Of a stretch of 64,000 nucleotides of DNA, positions 12,409-24,900 are shown piece after piece. The first letter of the stretch is position 1. The number at the start of each line of letters is the position of its first letter. The stretch is from positions 25,980,410-26,044,409 of the forward strand of contig NC_133223.1 in NCBI RefSeq assembly GCF_040436345.1. Direction: 5' to 3'. A program made the translations under genes and the position numbers. A model generated the notes under the pieces. That model saw nothing but the letters and a program-made list of their open reading frames with translations, ran no database searches and was not told the DNA's origin. Origin of the DNA: Pagrus major (lineage: Eukaryota > Chordata > Actinopteri > Spariformes > Sparidae).

Positions 12409-13215
12409 CGCCCACACACAGCATGTAGAGGCCATCTAATTTTCTAGCAGGGCCATATAGGCTACAGTATAGGCTTTGCATTTCCTCCACTGGAAACGTA
12501 CTCTAGAGGGCAGGTTCTTCACATGAAGGTGGATTTGTTTTGTAGAAGATGGGTTACAACATGCAAAGCGCCCAGTGTGGTCCTTAAAGTGGTTTCATTG
12601 AGTCAGCCTAAGTCCATCAGACAGGTTTGAGACTGAGTGTCTGCCCACAGACAGACTCTGTAATGTCATCAATCCAAATAAGGGACACGTCCACAGGGCT
12701 GAGATCAAACCTGGACTCAGTGAAAAGTCGAAGTTGTGGATTTGAGCCACGGACACCATTTATTTTTCTACTTGTTTAATTTCTAAGTGCTCCTAAATAA
12801 CATAAGTACTGATCTATGTTTCTCTTTTTTCCTCTTCCTCCTCTTCGTGCCATCTCCTCACTCCTCAGTCTTCTACATTCACACTGATAATCCTGTGGCT
12901 TGCAAGGAAAACACCCACCTAGCTGGTTATGCAATAAGGAGAGAGAGGATGAGTGCTGCTTAGCAGCAACAATAGGTGCCGCAGATTAGTAGCATAGCAG
13001 TTGGCAGTGAAGACAGTGACTATTACAATGATGTGGAAGTGACTCAATCCCTGTGGAGCTTCTACCGTGTTATTATAAGAGGCACAATGGAAGAAGTCTA
13101 CAGGGGGGGAACAACATATCAGGGATGCACACTCTCGTTCTCTCTGGAGCCTAAATCCTTACGGACGATAGCAGTCTCACACTCTCAGGCTCACACACAC
13201 ACACAGACACAGGAA

Positions 13216-13255
<40 letters not shown>

Positions 13256-15089
13256 TTCAGTTGTCAATAGAGACCCCAAGTCTTTCCTATTGATATGCAG
13301 GGCACACACACAAACACTGTTGTGTGAATGACTGACCTACTCTGTCTTACTTCACACACACTCTCTCTTGCTCGCTCGCTCGCTCGCTCACTGTTCCTGT
13401 TTCTGAATTTAGGCTCTGTCCATCCAAAAACTATTATTATCTTTTACGTAATGAACATAAAACTCTACTGTCCATTCATTGTCCGATAATTCTCCGCTCA
13501 GACGTACTTAAATCTCTGTCGACATATAAAACGAGGTTTGGGGTTAATCTGCTATTTGCAGATGCTTCTGTGTTCTATATAAGATCAACTCTGTTATCAC
13601 CTGGTTATGTAAAGGCTGTTCTGAGGTTGGAAGAGCTATGGCGCCCCCACGTGGCTGACGAGTTACTGTCACGTTGTGCTACAACTTCATGCTACAAGGC
13701 CTTGAGTTCAATGACAAAATTATGTTCCTCCCCGCCAAAAAAATTGGCAAATATCTCCAACAGATGGAGCAGCTCCTTCATCGGTCATGCCTTTCCAGTG
13801 ACTCGAGATGGTCAGGCAGTGAAGACCATCAGCTCTGTGAAGAGTCAAGAAAACTAAGGCACACTTTTACCTGGTAGCGCTCCTCCAAGCTCTGGGCTTG
13901 ATGGTTCTTTTAAAAGATTGTAGGCTACCTCCTGCTTTTCTGTGTCTGGCTTATCCACATATTTCATCAGAGACCTCAATGCCACCATCCTGCTTGTTCT
14001 TTAGCAAGATGACCTTGAATTGACCTTGCAAGCCATAATGTTATATCTGCTAGAGGGGCCAAGATGTCTCTTTGATTTCTGTCATTCCTTCTCTTCTTGG
14101 TTTCGCTTTCTGTGTCTGCTCTCCCGAAAGCTTTTGGTCCGGTGTTTTAAAGTTGCTCCTGTGTACGTTGAATTTTCAGTTATTAAAGTATACTAAAATT
14201 GTACTAATAGTAAAATGAAAGTACTCTTCCTCTTTATAATCTCTCTCCTCCTTCTGCTCTGTCAGTATCGCTCTTTCTTATATCACCACCATCGCCATCG
14301 TTATCATCAGCAACATCACCGTCTCTCTCCCTGATATGATCTTCATGCTCATCATAATCTCTTTCCCTGAAATCATCATTATTTCTCTCTGGCATCCCTT
14401 GGCTCTCTGATATTTTCATCCTCAATGTCCACAATGTCTTTTTCTGTTTGAGCAAGTAACAATGCAAAAATCATGTTACAAAGGAGTAAATGCTATAAAT
14501 CACTTGCACTAGTCCTCTTGCATTTCTTTTGTGGACGGCACACCGTGAGAGAGCATTTTGCAAATTAACCTTTTATCTTGCTCAATTCATCTTCCCGGTG
14601 CAGCTTTGCCACCAGCAGCATTTTTTGATGCTTTCAAGTTTTCCCCCTCTCTGAGCTTAGCATTCTGTAATCATATTGCAGTAGCCCAATGCTAATCCTC
14701 CTCTGAAGTTAATTGAAAAAAAAAATCACACAAAACATGTGTGAGTTACCCTTAGGTAAGGATAAAAGCTATTAATACAATTTGTTTGATTTGAGTTTGA
14801 CTGAGGTCACCAAATGGCTAAGCTAGCTACCTAGTAATATAATAATGGTGTACAGCTTTAAAAAAACAAACAAAAAAAACAGAAAATGCAGTTTAATCCA
14901 TTTTAGTAACATGCAATCTTTCCATTGGTTTAAAAGTAAAAAAAAAAAAAACATTATGCAACCAATGTAACCTACTTCACACACTGTGATGTGATGTCAA
15001 GGTTACAGCTCAGGCTGCACTAAACCCACTGAACATTTCTAAAGAGGGTTGGGCTGATTGTGTGGGCCTGAGAGGATTACACCAAAAAT
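12409..15089. other. Intergenic with short tandem repeats
   Basis: No gene recognised. Contains a CA run followed by a GA run (13193-13255) and a (GCTC)n patch (13371-13389). A CTCF-like site lies at 13641-13654. Confidence 0.45.
13641..13654 (-). promoter_or_regulatory. CTCF-like motif
   Basis: Minus-strand CCACGTGGGGGCGC matches the CTCF core consensus CCASYAGRKGGCRS at 12 of 14 positions. Prediction only. Confidence 0.3.
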
Positions 15090-16165
15090 AAAGGGGTACT
15101 CCACCCAAAAGAGAATTCTACCTCATTCTCACTCACTTTTGAAACAACTAAATACTCACCCAGACAGGTTGTCTTTTCTTTTTCTTTCTACAAGGGTGTT
15201 TAACTTCTACCTGCTAGTGATTCCAAAAACTGTATGAAATAGTTCACTGGCTCCACACAGGAATGATAATGTCTATATGAACATATGGAGGAATGCGGTG
15301 GTGTAGCGATGGCGTATTTTGGTAGGCAAACCCGGAGGTTAGCATCGCCCCGGTTCCCTTGTCAGAAAGGCCTATGGGATTTATGAATTGGATTTTGGAA
15401 TATCACCAAAAATAAGCTCTGTGGTGAACACAAGTTTATGATATTTACACGTTATGTTCAGCAAGATAATCTTCACAGATGAACACCACTTTTGTGATTT
15501 TCGAAGTGTAAATTAAATCGCTAGAAGTAAAAAGCTAACGTTAGGCTATAAACAGACTACATTGCGGTTGGGTGACTTAAACGTCACCACTTAGCATCTT
15601 ATGGCACAATTACTATACATGTTTTCTATAAACTGATTAATGTACAAGTTGTAAAGTTACAGTTAGAATAGTTTGTAACTATAAAGATGGACTAGTGAGT
15701 AGATGACTCTCCATGTTCACTGTGATGACATTTAACGTCACCGACAACCTCTGTAGTCTCATTTAGCGAATAAGCATTTTATAGTTAAACTGTGGCACAT
15801 TTAATGATATATTTTATGTGGTAGAACAAAACATGTAAATATCTTAAGCCTGTGCCACAGACCTTATGTCAGGCATTTTACTGAAAACCAATACAAAAAA
15901 ATAATTGACTTTGAGATGAGGGAACCGGATGTGCAAAAATGGAAACTGATTTCCAGGTTTTAGGACGAAAAACTACACCACTCTATGAAACTGCAAAAAA
16001 ATCATAAATAAAAAAACTTTATCCATCTACTTTATCTTTTTTTTTCAGAAAATATATAAATCAGTATATTTTTTAATCTAAATCAATATTAGGGCAGATC
16101 TGAATGGGACCAAGATGTAAGTGGACCTTCCATATTACATGTAATGTAGGTCTCTTTGGGTGGAT
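15090..16165. repeat. Probable non-autonomous transposon relic, about 1.1 kb
   Basis: Ends look inverted: GTACTCCACCCAAAAGAG on the left, and CTCTTTGGGTGGATGAGTC on the right. Interior phrases such as CTATAAACAGACTACATTGC and GGTAGAACAAAACATGTAAA are ones I associate with a dispersed percomorph repeat. No open frame. Family not assigned. Confidence 0.4.
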
Positions 16166-16169
16166 GAGT

Positions 16170-17735
16170 CACTGAAAGTCTGTTAGACCTGGAATACATT
16201 TACAGCTGACCTTAAAAAACAATAACAATCAGAAACAGGAGTACAGTAGGAGCCCATTTCTGAGCCCTAAGGTACAATCTACACTAATGACCTCATAGGG
16301 CTATGTGTACCTTTTAAGGGCCAAACATGTCCATATGTGTACTTTTTTTTTTCTAAATGTACCCTTTTTAAAAGTTCAAATTGTGTCCCCTTAAATTAAG
16401 GGTGCAATTTAAGGTACAAGAATGAGTCTTTAAGGTTCAAACCACAAGGGTACAAATAGACACCCAATAGCAAGGGTACAACCCCTGTACCAAAGAGGGT
16501 AACATGCATTTTGTGAAATAGTGTGAGCATGAGCAGAAATGTAGCAGGTTAAATGTGAACTGATGTTTGGACTAAAGCAATAACAAACACACTGACAAAC
16601 TGATAACAATCTGTTTTTATTTACTTCATTTGTTTTTCATTGGTACAGTTGTTTTAGCTACAGTCGCTTATGAAGCTGCGTGAATGAATGAAGGCAGTGT
16701 TATTCACCCCAAAATCACTAAAAAGCAGCGATAGCCTGAGCGTGTGTCTACAATACAGTATTTACAGAGAAGGTCATGAATTCACAGTTTCTGTCACTAT
16801 TCACGTTACACAAATCACAACCCTGCACATGAGTCTGGACTGCTTTTATTTTTATTGCAAGTGGGTCACGTTTGATATTCTTCCAAGGGCGTGCTTACGC
16901 GTAATCTGATTTCTAAGCAAACTGATTAAAGTGACAATTATTTTCAAGTGACTATGTTTAATAAATGAAAAAATCAAGTCCGACAGGCATCAGGCTATTC
17001 CCACACCACGAGATGGCGCCAATAGTCCAGTAATAATTGGTGTTTTGCTGCCGGTTGGTGGGATTAAACGCACCTGTGCGTAAAAAAACAATCACATAAC
17101 TCAAGAGAGGAGGATGAGAAACAGCCAAGGAACAGAAAGGGATGAGAACGGATGGGTATAAAACAGACTATCTGTATTTCTTTATCTTTTTAGAATAATG
17201 TTTTATACATTGTTCATTTCGAAAACTGGGCTCTCACACGGAAAAAAATGATAATTTCCGATTTAATTTCACAGATTGTGGCTGAAAAGAGGGAATTTTA
17301 TATGTTGGGTCATTATGGGTTCAAATCCTGACTCATAATCATCCAAATACCGCGCGTAAAGGTTCAAACCATAGTGCGTAAAGGTTGAAATTATTGTGCG
17401 TAAAGTTGAAATCATAATGCGTAAAATTTGAAAAGCGGCTCCTGATGGATTTCATATATTTGCTACCTTTACTTGAACGTTAAAAGGACTATATTTCTTC
17501 TGGTTTAACGTTTTCAGACGTCTTTCTTACGCACAGCCGTCGTCTACATGACTACATGTTCATAATTACGCTGTTGAAACGATGTGTATGTGTCTAAAAA
17601 CATTTTTTTAAACCGAATTAATCCAGTATTTCCCCCTCCAAGTTAACAAAACCGACCTTTCGGTGCTCTTTATCATTTCTCCTCGCTCTGCGAGTGTCTA
17701 CATCTCTCCAGTGCGTCTAAAAGGTGCATTAAGAG
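16170..17735. other. Flank 3' of fev, no gene
   Basis: The part 16270-16500 has repeated GGGTACAA / TTGTACCC-type words and may be a small MITE. The remainder should include the fev 3' UTR, whose end I cannot fix; possible minus-strand AATAAA signals lie near 16846 and 16852. Confidence 0.35.
17006..17019 (+). promoter_or_regulatory. CTCF-like motif downstream of fev
   Basis: CCACGAGATGGCGC matches the CTCF core consensus at 13 of 14 positions. It lies about 700 bp beyond the fev stop codon. Prediction only. Confidence 0.35.
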
Positions 17736-20391
17736 TCAGTTGTAATGGCTGTTGATGTTACTCAGACTGTTGATGTTGTTGACACAGCTAATGTGGGACG
17801 GAGACACGGTGCCAAAGGGCCCTGGAGGCTGCAGGTTGTGGCTGTGGTACAGAGCCGCCGAAGGAGACCCGGGCCAGTAGGAGAAACCCGACGGCCCCAC
17901 GCCGGGAGCCACGAGGTTCAGTTTGGAAATCCCGGAGAAGGGAATCGGTGAGAAGTTCCCCTGAAACTTGTAGATGGCCTGCTCCGTGGTGGACGGCTGG
18001 CACACCTGCGCCAGGCCGTGGAAATCAAACTTGTAGGCGTAGCGCTTGCCGTGGACTTTGGTCATGATGTTCTTGTCGTAGTAGTAGCGCAGCGCCCTGC
18101 TCAGCTTGTCGTAGTTCATGTTGGGTTTGCTTTTGCGCTCCCCCCAGCGCCGAGCCACCTCGTCCGGGTCGATGAGCTTGAACTCGCCGTTGGTTCCCTC
18201 CCAGGCGATGCACGACATGTTGGTGCTGTCGGAGAGGAGCTCCAGCAGGAACTGCCACAGCTGGATCTGCCCGCTGCCTGTGTGGAGGGGAGACAATGAC
18301 AAGTGGTTTTATTTCAAAATAATGTGAACCGAGCGAAGGAAAGCAGCGTGATACGTTGGCTACGTTAAATTACAGTAGAAATCTTCTGTGAAACCACCTG
18401 AAAATCATCATCAAAATCATCTCCTGCAGTTGTTTTAGGCTGATTTAATAAACGAATCGCCTAAAATATTGCCAGTCAACATTTGATAGATTTTTCGACA
18501 CAAACTGCAGACTAAAGGGGAGAAAAAACATATTCAGACATATTTTTATTACTACTCAAAATTGGGAATATTTGGATATTGGTGCATTTACGCGTGCGCA
18601 TGGATAAAATAAATACAAGTCAAATGAAATGTGTCGCATTATTTAAAAAAAACAAAAAACAAAAATCAACAATATCCCTAAGTGATTTTGAGTAGAACAG
18701 TTTTATATAAGCCCTTTTTAATATAAAATGGCATGTTTCAATAATCTTGAGCATATTTTTTTTCTATAAATATGAATGTTTCTTGTATCACACAAATGTA
18801 TTTATTTTTAAATCTAAAGGTCATTTATAATTTTAAAGAAATGTTTGTCAGATATTTTTCCTCATAATTTATATTTTTGATTTTTAAAAAACGTCATAAA
18901 CTGCTTTATGTTGCCCTTTGCGCCTGACTGTGAGAGGTGTTAATGTCTGTTTATGTCTTTAAGCATCCATCACAGTTTAATTAAATCACTGACAAAGAGC
19001 CGAGGACGGACTCTGATGTATATCGGTATTTATCTTATATATATATTTAACAATTTCTTTGATTTATGAGACACTTTTGAGCCAAATGGATGAAATAAAT
19101 CATGATATTAATTATTTTGGGAGATCGTGAAGAATATAAAGACATCCATTAATTGAAAAAAATATACAGATGTGTCGAGAAGCATAATAGAAAAGAATAG
19201 AAAATACTTCTAAATCTAAATTTTGCGTGCAAAAAGGCAGAAATCTGTCTGTGCATTAAAAACATTTACATGAACAGAATAGGAGCTACAGTAAAAAGAG
19301 CAGCAGGTATTTAATGTTTATGGCTGAACCAGAAACAGAAAGATAAGAAGTGATTTAATGCAAACTGAGAAGATAAATTAACGTTTTTTTAATCGATTAC
19401 GTCCCAAAACGACCTAAAACTGATGCACGAATTAAATAAAATTAACCTTTTGCATTTTAATCCTGCTAGAATAATAATAATTGGGTATATATTTCTTTTG
19501 CATCACATTTTATTCTTCGAATTTTTTTTTTTTTCCAAGTCAGATTCGTTACGTTATTTATTATTTCATGACCAGTGTTTTTAAAATATTGTGTCTAAGA
19601 CGTCTTTCTTATCATAATAAGATGAATAATATTTAATAACAAAATTTATTATGTGCTCTGGAGTCATTTAAGTCCTTACCTTTCTGCACTCCTGTGTTTA
19701 TTGGACCCCAGGTTGTTCCTTTGCTTTCCTTCAACAGATTTTCTGTTGGATCTGAAATGAAAACAGACACACTGTCAGCATCAGCAGCCGCTCATCCATC
19801 TCGTTAACGCGCAGGCCTTTTATCTGAAAATGACCCATTTGGGCTTCTGTTCTAATCTTATTTAGCTGGTTTAAGTATTTCACATATGCCCAAAATATTT
19901 CATAGGAAGAACAAGTTGGAAAATAAATCAAATCAGACAGATTTCCTGTTTCAGAGGAAACAGTTTAAGATGTTGCACAATCGGCAGGACCGGTGTGTGA
20001 GACTGAGACAGAAATAAAGCGTCAAAAAAATAGCCAAATCTCAACAAAAGTCGAAAAAACGATTAAAAAAATCCTAATTGTGTCCTCGTCCAGTGGCAGT
20101 CTAATGGAAGAAGCGTGTCGTCTTTGCGGTCTCCTCTGTCGGAGAAGCCAGGAAACGCGTCCAGGAAAAAGGATTTCCGATTTCCGACAAAAGAGCAGAC
20201 GGGCTTTCAGATTGAAAAGGCTGAACAATGCTGCGCCCTGGAAGTGGAGCATCACGGCACCAGGACGACCGGGACACCCAGAATCTAAAATAATTATAGC
20301 AGCTTATTTCTCTAAATCCTTCACGGGACCAAAATGACGAACCTGAGAGATACATGTTGAACATGAGGTTTCCTCCGCAGTCCTGTCTCAT
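17736..20391 (-). CDS. fev: FEV (Pet-1) ETS transcription factor, three coding exons
   Basis: Nuclear ETS factor that specifies serotonergic neurons. Coding exons on the minus strand are 20391-20343, 19751-19680 and 18277-17736; phases join to a 220-residue protein. Exon 1 gives [16 protein letters not shown] and exon 2 gives [18 protein letters not shown] up to GVQK, matching the FEV N-terminus. Exon 3 starts with [15 protein letters not shown] at residue 41 and holds the whole ETS domain (about 43-125), including the recognition helix [19 protein letters not shown]. The C-terminal part keeps [10 protein letters not shown] and SGFSYWPG blocks known from FEV but lacks the alanine-rich tract of the human protein (238 residues). 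The exon 1 donor is the less common GTTCGT; the exon 2 donor is GTAAGG. Introns are 591 and 1,402 bp. Confidence 0.95.
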
Positions 20392-21530
20392 TGTGTTCAG
20401 TTGTTCAGAAAGGGTTGGATTTCATTTCGTTGGTGGCGGAGGAAAAGATTTTTATTAAACTTTATCTCATAACTGTGATCTGGAATAAATGCGGGTGGAC
20501 AGATTGAAGTTTCCAGGCAACTGTCACTGGCCCCCATCTCTGAGACAATATTCAGACAGCAATTTCCCCTGGTGCATTGCTTTAATTAAAAGAGCAATTT
20601 ACCTCTGTCAGCCCGCCTGGTGCCCACAATAAAAAGAGGCCGATAGAAATTCGGCCCTTATCAATCCACCATCACAGTTTAATAAAGTTTCCGCGTTAAG
20701 ATCTGAGTTTCTATGGTGAATTGAAGTGTTTGACATGGAAACCAGTTCAGATCCTCCTCACTTTTCCGCCTCTTTACCTCTGGGCAAACAACAAAGACCT
20801 ATTTCATGTTGGGGAAAGGAATATTTACCTTGAAAAACGCGCTTCAGTGCGCACGAGAAAACAAGAACATTTCATCCACCTACCCTCCTTCCTCTCCTCC
20901 AACCTTCTGTTTGTGGGTTTAACGTTATATAGCCTCAATCTGACGGTAATGAGGTTGTAACTTTAAAACCATGGCTTCTGACGCTCACTGACGTTATCAT
21001 GTCCTCTCATGTATGTTTCTAATTCTCCTGTTTTTTTCAGAAGGCAGTGGACTGTGTGGAGCTCTGTGGGCTTTATGGACCTGAGCTGTTCAGGTTTGGA
21101 CTGTAGGAACAAAGCTGGACACATCTGTCTTTAGTCTAAACACCATATGTAGTTATAGGTTGTAATTATAGGACATCCTGGTGTTGTGAGGGTGGTAGAT
21201 TAAATGATTGAAGGCCTGACACTGGATATCCATCATCTTTTCCCCCATTCAGATATTCAGAAGATCAACAGAAGAACATTTTTAGGTGCAAAAAGTCATT
21301 ACAGACACATAACATGAGGAGGACGGTGAGTAAAAATGGATTTATGTCACACATGAGGTCAACACACAATGTCAAATAGTGTTTTAATGCAAACAATCAA
21401 GGATTTGGATCATTCAGGGCCGTAGCCATGGAGACAACATGGGGGGGATCTGCATGAGGGGGTACCGCTCAGAAAGAAATATCTGAATTTGAAAACTAAT
21501 TTCCTGCCATTGTTAAATATTTAAAGGTGC
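20392..21530. other. fev upstream region
   Basis: No coding sequence. The part 20480-20700 looks unlike the AT-rich repeats around it, with TAATTA-type homeodomain cores (20582-20590) and paired GATA motifs; it is a candidate fev regulatory block. Transcription start not determined. Confidence 0.35.
20642..20662. promoter_or_regulatory. fev: Paired GATA motifs upstream of fev
   Basis: GATAG at 20642-20646 and CTTATC (GATAAG on minus) at 20657-20662 lie about 250-270 bp upstream of the fev ATG. They flank a small inverted repeat, GGCCGA ... TCGGCC. GATA2/3 act upstream of Pet-1 in mammals, so a role is plausible but not shown here. Confidence 0.4.
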
Positions 21531-21534
21531 ATTA

Positions 21535-21982
21535 TGTAGTTTTGGGGACGACATTTTAATCAGAAGAGAAAGATCTTCAGTTATAGATGTTTTTACGCCC
21601 AAACAAACAGAAAAAAACTGAAAAAACAAACAAACTGACCTTAAAGCAAGGCCGTAATTACATATATATTTGGGGGGGACACATCCCCCTTCAATTTATA
21701 ACTGAACTGATATAAAAAATATAAATAAATTGCTATAAGACAGGCAACCACATATCACTGTCTGAAATAATCATTAGCAAATGACAAAAAAAGAGAAAAA
21801 TGTGGCGGACCCTGCCACCTTTCTAGTTTCAAAAAGTGTTCTGGGGGCCTTATTTTCCTCTGAGAACAGCTTGTTTATTCAGTTATGTAAAAAAAACATG
21901 AGTTTGTATTATTACCTCATTAATATTCTAAATATTAAAATTCTGAGTTTGAATATTTTCTCCAGAACAACATAATGCCCCC
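21535..21982. mobile_element. TTAA-flanked MITE, copy C, with internal insertion
   Basis: Left end AGGTGCATTATGTAG follows TTAA (21531-21534); right end ATAATGCCCCCT precedes TTAA (21983-21986). It is in reverse orientation to copy A. Compared with copy A, it carries an extra segment of about 147 bp (around 21649-21795) starting GGCCGTAATTACATATA with a GGGGGGGACACATCCCCC palindrome, which looks like another repeat inserted into it. Confidence 0.65.
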
Positions 21983-21986
21983 TTAA

Positions 21987-24900
21987 CAATTCACTTACAT
22001 GTTGGATGAATGATGATGATGCTTCTTGTTATTTATTTATCGTCTTTTACAAATAATGTCTGGAATAAAACTGCCCGAATGTTAATCAAACAACAATAAT
22101 AATGCTATTTAGAAAAAGTCTGATGCACTCAAGAGGGTAATGAGTTAAAAAGCCTTTAATTAATCGTGGCTGTTGGCTGCATTTATAGGTTAGCAGAGAG
22201 TATTTAAGTACAGCTAAACAGTATCATGTACAAACCTCAGATAACTTTACTCTTTACTGTTACTCAGACTTAATGTGGGCTTTCTGACAGATATAACACA
22301 GCTTAATAAAAATACTAATGTTTGTCGAATGAGCCCGTTCGCACCGTTGTTGCTTGCTGCTTGAATTGAATTGTAACTTAGCTGTGATAGCTAGCGTTAG
22401 CACTGTGGCTTCATTAGCAAATTTTAACCAAATACATTAGTTTCCACTGACACTTTTCAGTAAAAGGTTATTCTCAGTGCAGAATGATGCATTGACATTT
22501 TCACGCACCTCCTGGCTGAAGTAAAAGGGCACTATCGGCATGGTGTTACAATAAGAAGCGTCCCCTCAACAACGGGTGGCTGTTCTCTAATGCACAGGAT
22601 TCACGCAAGCTAGCTAACACTCTGACAGGAATTTAAATAACTAGCTATTAGTAGAATTATATTTTCATAGCACTTCACAAAACCTATGACTACTGACAGT
22701 CACACAGCCTACGTAACACTCATACTACATCCAGGTTTTCCTCTTTAAAATACATTTGAAAGTAAGGAAATAGAGACATTTCTTCCTTGGTTTGATGCCG
22801 GACATTTGTTTAACATGTGGCATCTTTCTCCCTCATGTTTTCTTGTCTACATCTCTGCTGAAAGTGATCTAATCGAGGCAAAAAGGCAAAAGATAATTGC
22901 TGAAAGGAAAAAACATGCAAATACTCTGACAACGTATATCTCTATACAATTTGCTTTTACTTCTGGATTCTCACAGCTTTTCCTTGGAAAGGGTGAATAT
23001 TTTGAAAAAGGTATAACTATCATGGTTTCAAGTATCACCAGAGAAAAGCTGTCCAAAAATGTTTTTAATTTTACCTTAAAAACTCACAAACAATAAATCT
23101 ATTTATTACCTTGCAATTAAATTACAACACATTTACAAATACATTGAACAGAAACTCATTTTACCCTTAAATGCAAGTCATCCTTTGCATACCCAGCCCT
23201 CTGTGTTGACTCAACTGAAAGTAATCTTTCATTATCTATTTCAGTGTTTGCTCCATAATGTGTCACCTGACTGAGCTCAGACATGCACAATGCAAACACA
23301 CTGTCGGGAAAAAGGAGTGTACTTAAATGAGTTACATATGTTGAAACAGACTGCATCTTGAATGTCCTATGAGTGAACAAAAATTGACCTGTAACATATG
23401 ATTTCAAGGTTTTCTTGTGTGAATGATCAGTGCAGGATTCACGTACGTCCCTTCCTCCTGGACTAAAAAAAGCAGGACTGTTCATTTGTCACATGGCAGC
23501 GGTTCCTCAGGGCCGGGATTGTAGGTGTGTCTCTGGCGTCCCAGACTTGCTTTAGCTGCCTGTGTCCAAGTAAAAGTCGCAGGCAACTTAAAACAAGCCT
23601 CGAAAACTAGACTGTGTCCACTGATGCAGACAGTGGGAGATAAATAGGTGTTTAACCTCTGGTCAGCATGAGGCAAGAAAGCCACTAACAGAAGGAAAGA
23701 AAAAACAAATACATGAGTAGAAAGAACCATCAGAGAAGCATTCATTTGTGACAGAATTGAGAATATTTGCTATTATCGCATCAAAATGTGTTGCTATTTA
23801 TTGATCTCGGCTATATAGTTCAGAATGTATATCAAAAAAGAGTTAAGGTGAAGCATCTAAACATTAAAAGCATGTTAATGTTGCATAAATCCCATTAAAA
23901 CAAACATAAATCCTAATTTGAGAGCGTGTTACTCTGTAAAAAGGATAATATCTTAACAAATTTAACTGACTGTAATGCATTAAAGTTGAAGAAATGAATC
24001 CAAACACCCTCGTCATGTTACACCTGTCATCAACAATCAACGTAAAGTTCCTCTGTAAAGCCTTTAACTCACCTCGGTGCTCTGAATTGTGTGTCCATGG
24101 GACCAGAGTTTGCAACTCACTAGACTACTGAGGTGTCACTCCCCTATATGCCCTGCTGCAGCTGCTTTAATCAGTCTGCAGAGGAATGTATATTTGTGAA
24201 AGGTGTGTGTACATGGTTACACATTTATTAAAAGATCCTGGTTTTTTGGGTGTGGGACAGAGAGCCGGTGCAGGCTTGTGGGTGTGTAACACGGAATCCG
24301 ACGTCCTGGACCGACAGGAGGAGTGTGTGTGGAGGTAAACACACTCCAGGATCCCGGCGTGTGACTGTAAGACAAACACGGTTGGAGTCGCATTAGAATA
24401 AACAAACAAAATGCTACGAAGCTGAGCTGCCGGGTGTTTATGAGGGAGCTGTGTGTAAGCTTGTAGTGGAGACATAAATCAGCTTCTTTTGTGTTTTTTG
24501 TTCGTGATAAATGAGATGTTATGTCAAAAATGACTCAAAGCTTTATGGTAATTTCTGGTGTATACGCTGTTTAAAATGTGAGGGGCCTCTTCCTGATGTT
24601 TGGGTTGCAACTTAAGAATCCTTGCCCAACTGGTTTGCTTCTCTCTGTTACATCTAAAGACACGAGAAACTAAAACAACCCAACGCGAAGCGTCTCAGTC
24701 AGGTGTTGGGCCACCATGTACGACCAGACCCCCTTCACCAAGCGAGGCCATAGCATCTGATTCACACTATTTTCATACTAATAGAAGTACAACCCAATCG
24801 CCTTATTTCTTTATGCGACAACTTTAAGTTTGTTTAGGAAAAAAATCTGGGTTTGTCGTAAAATACCTGTTTTGGTCGCCACAAATATGGCTGGAAATGT

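Noticed and set aside
12976-13293. 105-codon frame ending in an Arg/Glu repeat
   Set aside because: The end is a translated GA microsatellite, and the start has no homology or splice context.
18278-18302. Extension of fev exon 3 upstream of the splice acceptor
   Set aside because: The frame remains open, but a CAG acceptor at 18280-18278 and the match of exons 1 and 2 to the FEV N-terminus show this part is intron.
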